Assembly: GCA_946886475.1 (NCBI GenBank)
Contig: CAMPIQ010000014.1
Location: 1 to 43,333 of the forward strand
Length of the DNA stretch: 43,333 bases
Direction: 5' to 3'
Source: an uncultured Chitinophagales bacterium
GTDB taxonomy: Bacteria; Bacteroidota; Bacteroidia; Chitinophagales; Chitinophagaceae
The notes beneath the pieces were generated by a model. It did not search any database, was not told where the DNA came from, and saw nothing but the letters and a program-made list of their open reading frames with translations. Shown here in pieces: positions 42,401 through 43,333 of this stretch. The translations under genes and the position numbers were made by a program. Within the stretch, counting starts at the first letter, position 1; every line of letters begins with the position of its first letter.

Positions 42401-43333
42401 AACTGCCAATCCATTTAGTCCGGTTAAGCAATACCAGCTGGAAGTGGATACTACCAAATTGTTTAATTCTCCATTCAAATTCTCAAGAACTGCAACTTCT
42501 TCAGGGGGTGTGGTTGAATTTGTTCCGGGTATCAATTTTACTGACGCAACTGTTTATTATTGGAGAGTGGCGCCAGTTGCAACTACAGGAAGTCCAACCT
42601 GGAATTATTCTTCATTTATTTATCTGGAAAATAGTGAAACCGGCTTTAATCAGTCGCATTTTCACCAACAACTGGATGCTACGGGACAGGGTATCAGCCT
42701 GGATCCTGCAAACAGACAGTGGAAATATGGAACCCGGTATGCTAATCTATTTGTTAGACAGGGTTCATGGGTAACCAGTACTGGCCAGGAGGCCGGATTG
42801 TCCGTTGCCGTAAATGGTGGAGCAGGAATAAGAAATACATGCGCCTATCAGTCTGTTGTATTCAATGTATTTGATCCTATCACCTTCCAGGCCTGGACTA
42901 ATATAACCACGGGTACAGCTAATTTTTATGGCGGTGGTAAATATGGAAGTGCTACCACGCATTGTTTTACAGGAAGGAGAAACAATTTTGAATACAGGTG
43001 GGATTCTGTTCTTACAAGAAAACATGCTATTGATTTCATGAGAGATTCTATTCCTGACGGGGCCTATGTAGTAGTGAGAAGCTTCCTGCTAGATCCCATT
43101 GCTTTCCCTGCATACGCTAAACACCTGGAATATGCTGAGCAGTGGAGAACAGAAGATGAAGCGGCATGGGGTGCGGGAAACAGTCTTTATCATGCTTTGA
43201 AGGAAGCAGGATTCAGCGGTATAGACTCATTTTATAAACCGCGCCAGTTTGCCATGATTTATAAGAAGAATGATCCTTCATTCACTCCAAAATGGATCGT
43301 TTCTGCAGGTACTTTTGATAATGTGACGCTCAC
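39489..43333 (+). CDS. porU2: Type IX sortase PorU2-like, C25 peptidase (partial)
   Basis: This is an open frame of more than 1,280 codons that continues past the right edge. The signal peptide (about 1-19, ending AKAQ) leads into a long beta-rich N-terminal part. A gingipain-type C25 peptidase domain follows (about 535-830) with catalytic His691 in TYFGHSSS and Cys721 in GLGCNVGDF. After it come Ig-like and CARDB-like beta-sandwich repeats, for example the ITVTIDADNEVSESYENNN segment near 922. PorU cleaves the C-terminal signal of type IX cargo and attaches it to the surface; PorU2 is a poorly characterised paralogue. The next gene and any C-terminal sorting domain are outside the window. 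Confidence 0.82.
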   Translation, partial: MKKILFGLLLTWGLTAKAQVYNNEWIDYSKTYYKFKLAKNGLFRIPQSVLTAAGLGTTPAEHFQLWRNGKQVPVYTSVPSGVLTASDYIEFWGQMNDGKPDKELYRLPEYQLNDKWSLETDTAAYFLTVNVDVANNLRIQTVNNDVASNTLPAEPYFMHTIGNYFRHRVVKDTLVNGQLVSDTLLNHPQTAPPRPNKDVYLANLNAGYAINVGTYLYSSSYDKGEGWASHDIVSIAGTSGNVNYGKTVASFKNLYVYNGGPNPKFRINVSGNAVATRRYRVSINSDSVLGNQVDFFNYRLDSTEFSLGTLASNKAIVTVSNISSIGCYPSPVGCQSDRMVVHKYEIDYPRQFNFGGQTNFEFSLPASVAGNYLEINNFSYGAVAPVLYDLTNGKRYVADLSAAPVLKFALQPSSVSRKLILVSQEASNVTTINTLQVRNFVNYTAAPNQGDYLIISNSVLFNGTNGINPVNEYKLYRRSAAGGSYNAQIYLVDELIDQFGFGIRKNPAGLRNFVLYAKDNYTVKPKNVFIIGKGVNYVHQIAYGMNADIELLNLVPTYGWPASDVLLVSDKGSSQPEIPVGRLSVITAKEVESYLKKVKEFELAQTVMSGNIADRGWMKNVVHIVGASEPGLETQLTTMLDGYGNIIADTLFGANVTKFAKSSSDAISQLNSTKLENLFTEGISLMTYFGHSSSTTLEFNLDNPENYSNLGKYPLFMGLGCNVGDFFKYSPQRLQVFETLSEKYVLAPDRGMIAMIASTHFGIVHYLDVWATRAYKNMAYKAYGKSIGEIMKTTAEDVFQFTTQEDFYARCNTEQSELHGDPALKLNPHQKPDYVIDDPMVKVSPGFVSVADASFRINAGYVNIGKSTSDSIVVELKRQIQSQPAEVILRDTIPGIRFIDSLVIDIPINPNTDKGLNKITVTIDADNEVSESYENNNTITKEIFIYEDELRPVFPYEYAIINHHDIKLTASTANPFSPVKQYQLEVDTTKLFNSPFKFSRTATSSGGVVEFVPGINFTDATVYYWRVAPVATTGSPTWNYSSFIYLENSETGFNQSHFHQQLDATGQGISLDPANRQWKYGTRYANLFVRQGSWVTSTGQEAGLSVAVNGGAGIRNTCAYQSVVFNVFDPITFQAWTNITTGTANFYGGGKYGSATTHCFTGRRNNFEYRWDSVLTRKHAIDFMRDSIPDGAYVVVRSFLLDPIAFPAYAKHLEYAEQWRTEDEAAWGAGNSLYHALKEAGFSGIDSFYKPRQFAMIYKKNDPSFTPKWIVSAGTFDNVTL

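Noticed and set aside
1..43333. CRISPR arrays, insertion sequences, phage genes or integrases
   Set aside because: No regularly spaced direct repeats of CRISPR length, no transposase or integrase motifs, and no terminal inverted repeats with target duplications were seen. The heptamer arrays are too short and have no spacers.

Overview
The window looks like chromosomal DNA of a Bacteroidota bacterium, most likely a member of the Chitinophagaceae or a close relative. The evidence is the gene content: a type IX secretion pair of PorV2/PorU2 type, a TonB-receptor-like beta-barrel protein, the N-acylated arginine pathway with an ArgF'-type transcarbamylase, and CcmB/CcmC/CcmD of Bacteroidota type. 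Promoters also fit: several genes start 15-30 nt after a TAnnTTTG -7 box, usually followed by C, and Shine-Dalgarno sequences are weak or absent. No phage, insertion sequence, integrase or CRISPR array was seen, so this is a core or housekeeping region with some accessory genes.

Layout. 1-3.5 kb: a small membrane protein, then gluconokinase and a GntP permease. 3.6-6.1 kb: an outer-membrane beta-barrel protein with a carboxypeptidase-regulatory-like N-terminus. 6.2-10.6 kb: small accessory genes (DinB-like, two NTF2/SnoaL-like proteins, an azurin lipoprotein, a VanZ-like protein with an exported partner, an SRPBCC protein). 10.7-13.9 kb: glutamate dehydrogenase behind ccmB-ccmC-ccmD. 14-17.7 kb: a lipoprotein, thymidine kinase, a conserved unknown protein and Kdo transferase. 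17.8-24.1 kb: a plus-strand nucleotide-sugar block (DegT aminotransferase, UDP-glucose dehydrogenase, UDP-xylose synthase, a second nucleotide-sugar dehydrogenase, rmlC, rmlD) that supplies envelope polysaccharide precursors. 24.1-33.4 kb: a minus-strand arginine operon (acyltransferase, argG, argC, argD, argF', argB, argE-like, argH). 33.7-38.2 kb: an unusual plug-plus-small-barrel protein, tRNA-Gln, a Tat-exported class V PLP enzyme and tyrosyl-tRNA synthetase. 38.3 kb to the end: porV2 and a porU2 gene that runs off the window.

The arginine block is the best integrated system here. An acyltransferase, kinase, reductase, aminotransferase, transcarbamylase, deacylase, ArgG and ArgH are all present and tightly packed. 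The transcarbamylase has Val90 where specificity is set, which points to N-succinyl rather than N-acetyl intermediates. Ahead of the operon is an unannotated 37-codon reading frame ending in three consecutive arginine codons, Gly-Gly and tandem stops. It starts just after a -7 box and its stop lies inside two mutually exclusive hairpins, so it looks like an arginine-sensing leader peptide/attenuator.

Two other signals are not explained by ordinary genes. The ccmB/lipoprotein divergent gap holds a roughly 107-nt element with three inner hairpins closed by a 12-bp stem, one arm of which can instead form a perfect 11-bp hairpin. Short heptamer-periodic arrays also sit in four separate intergenic gaps, one of them providing the -33 part of a promoter.
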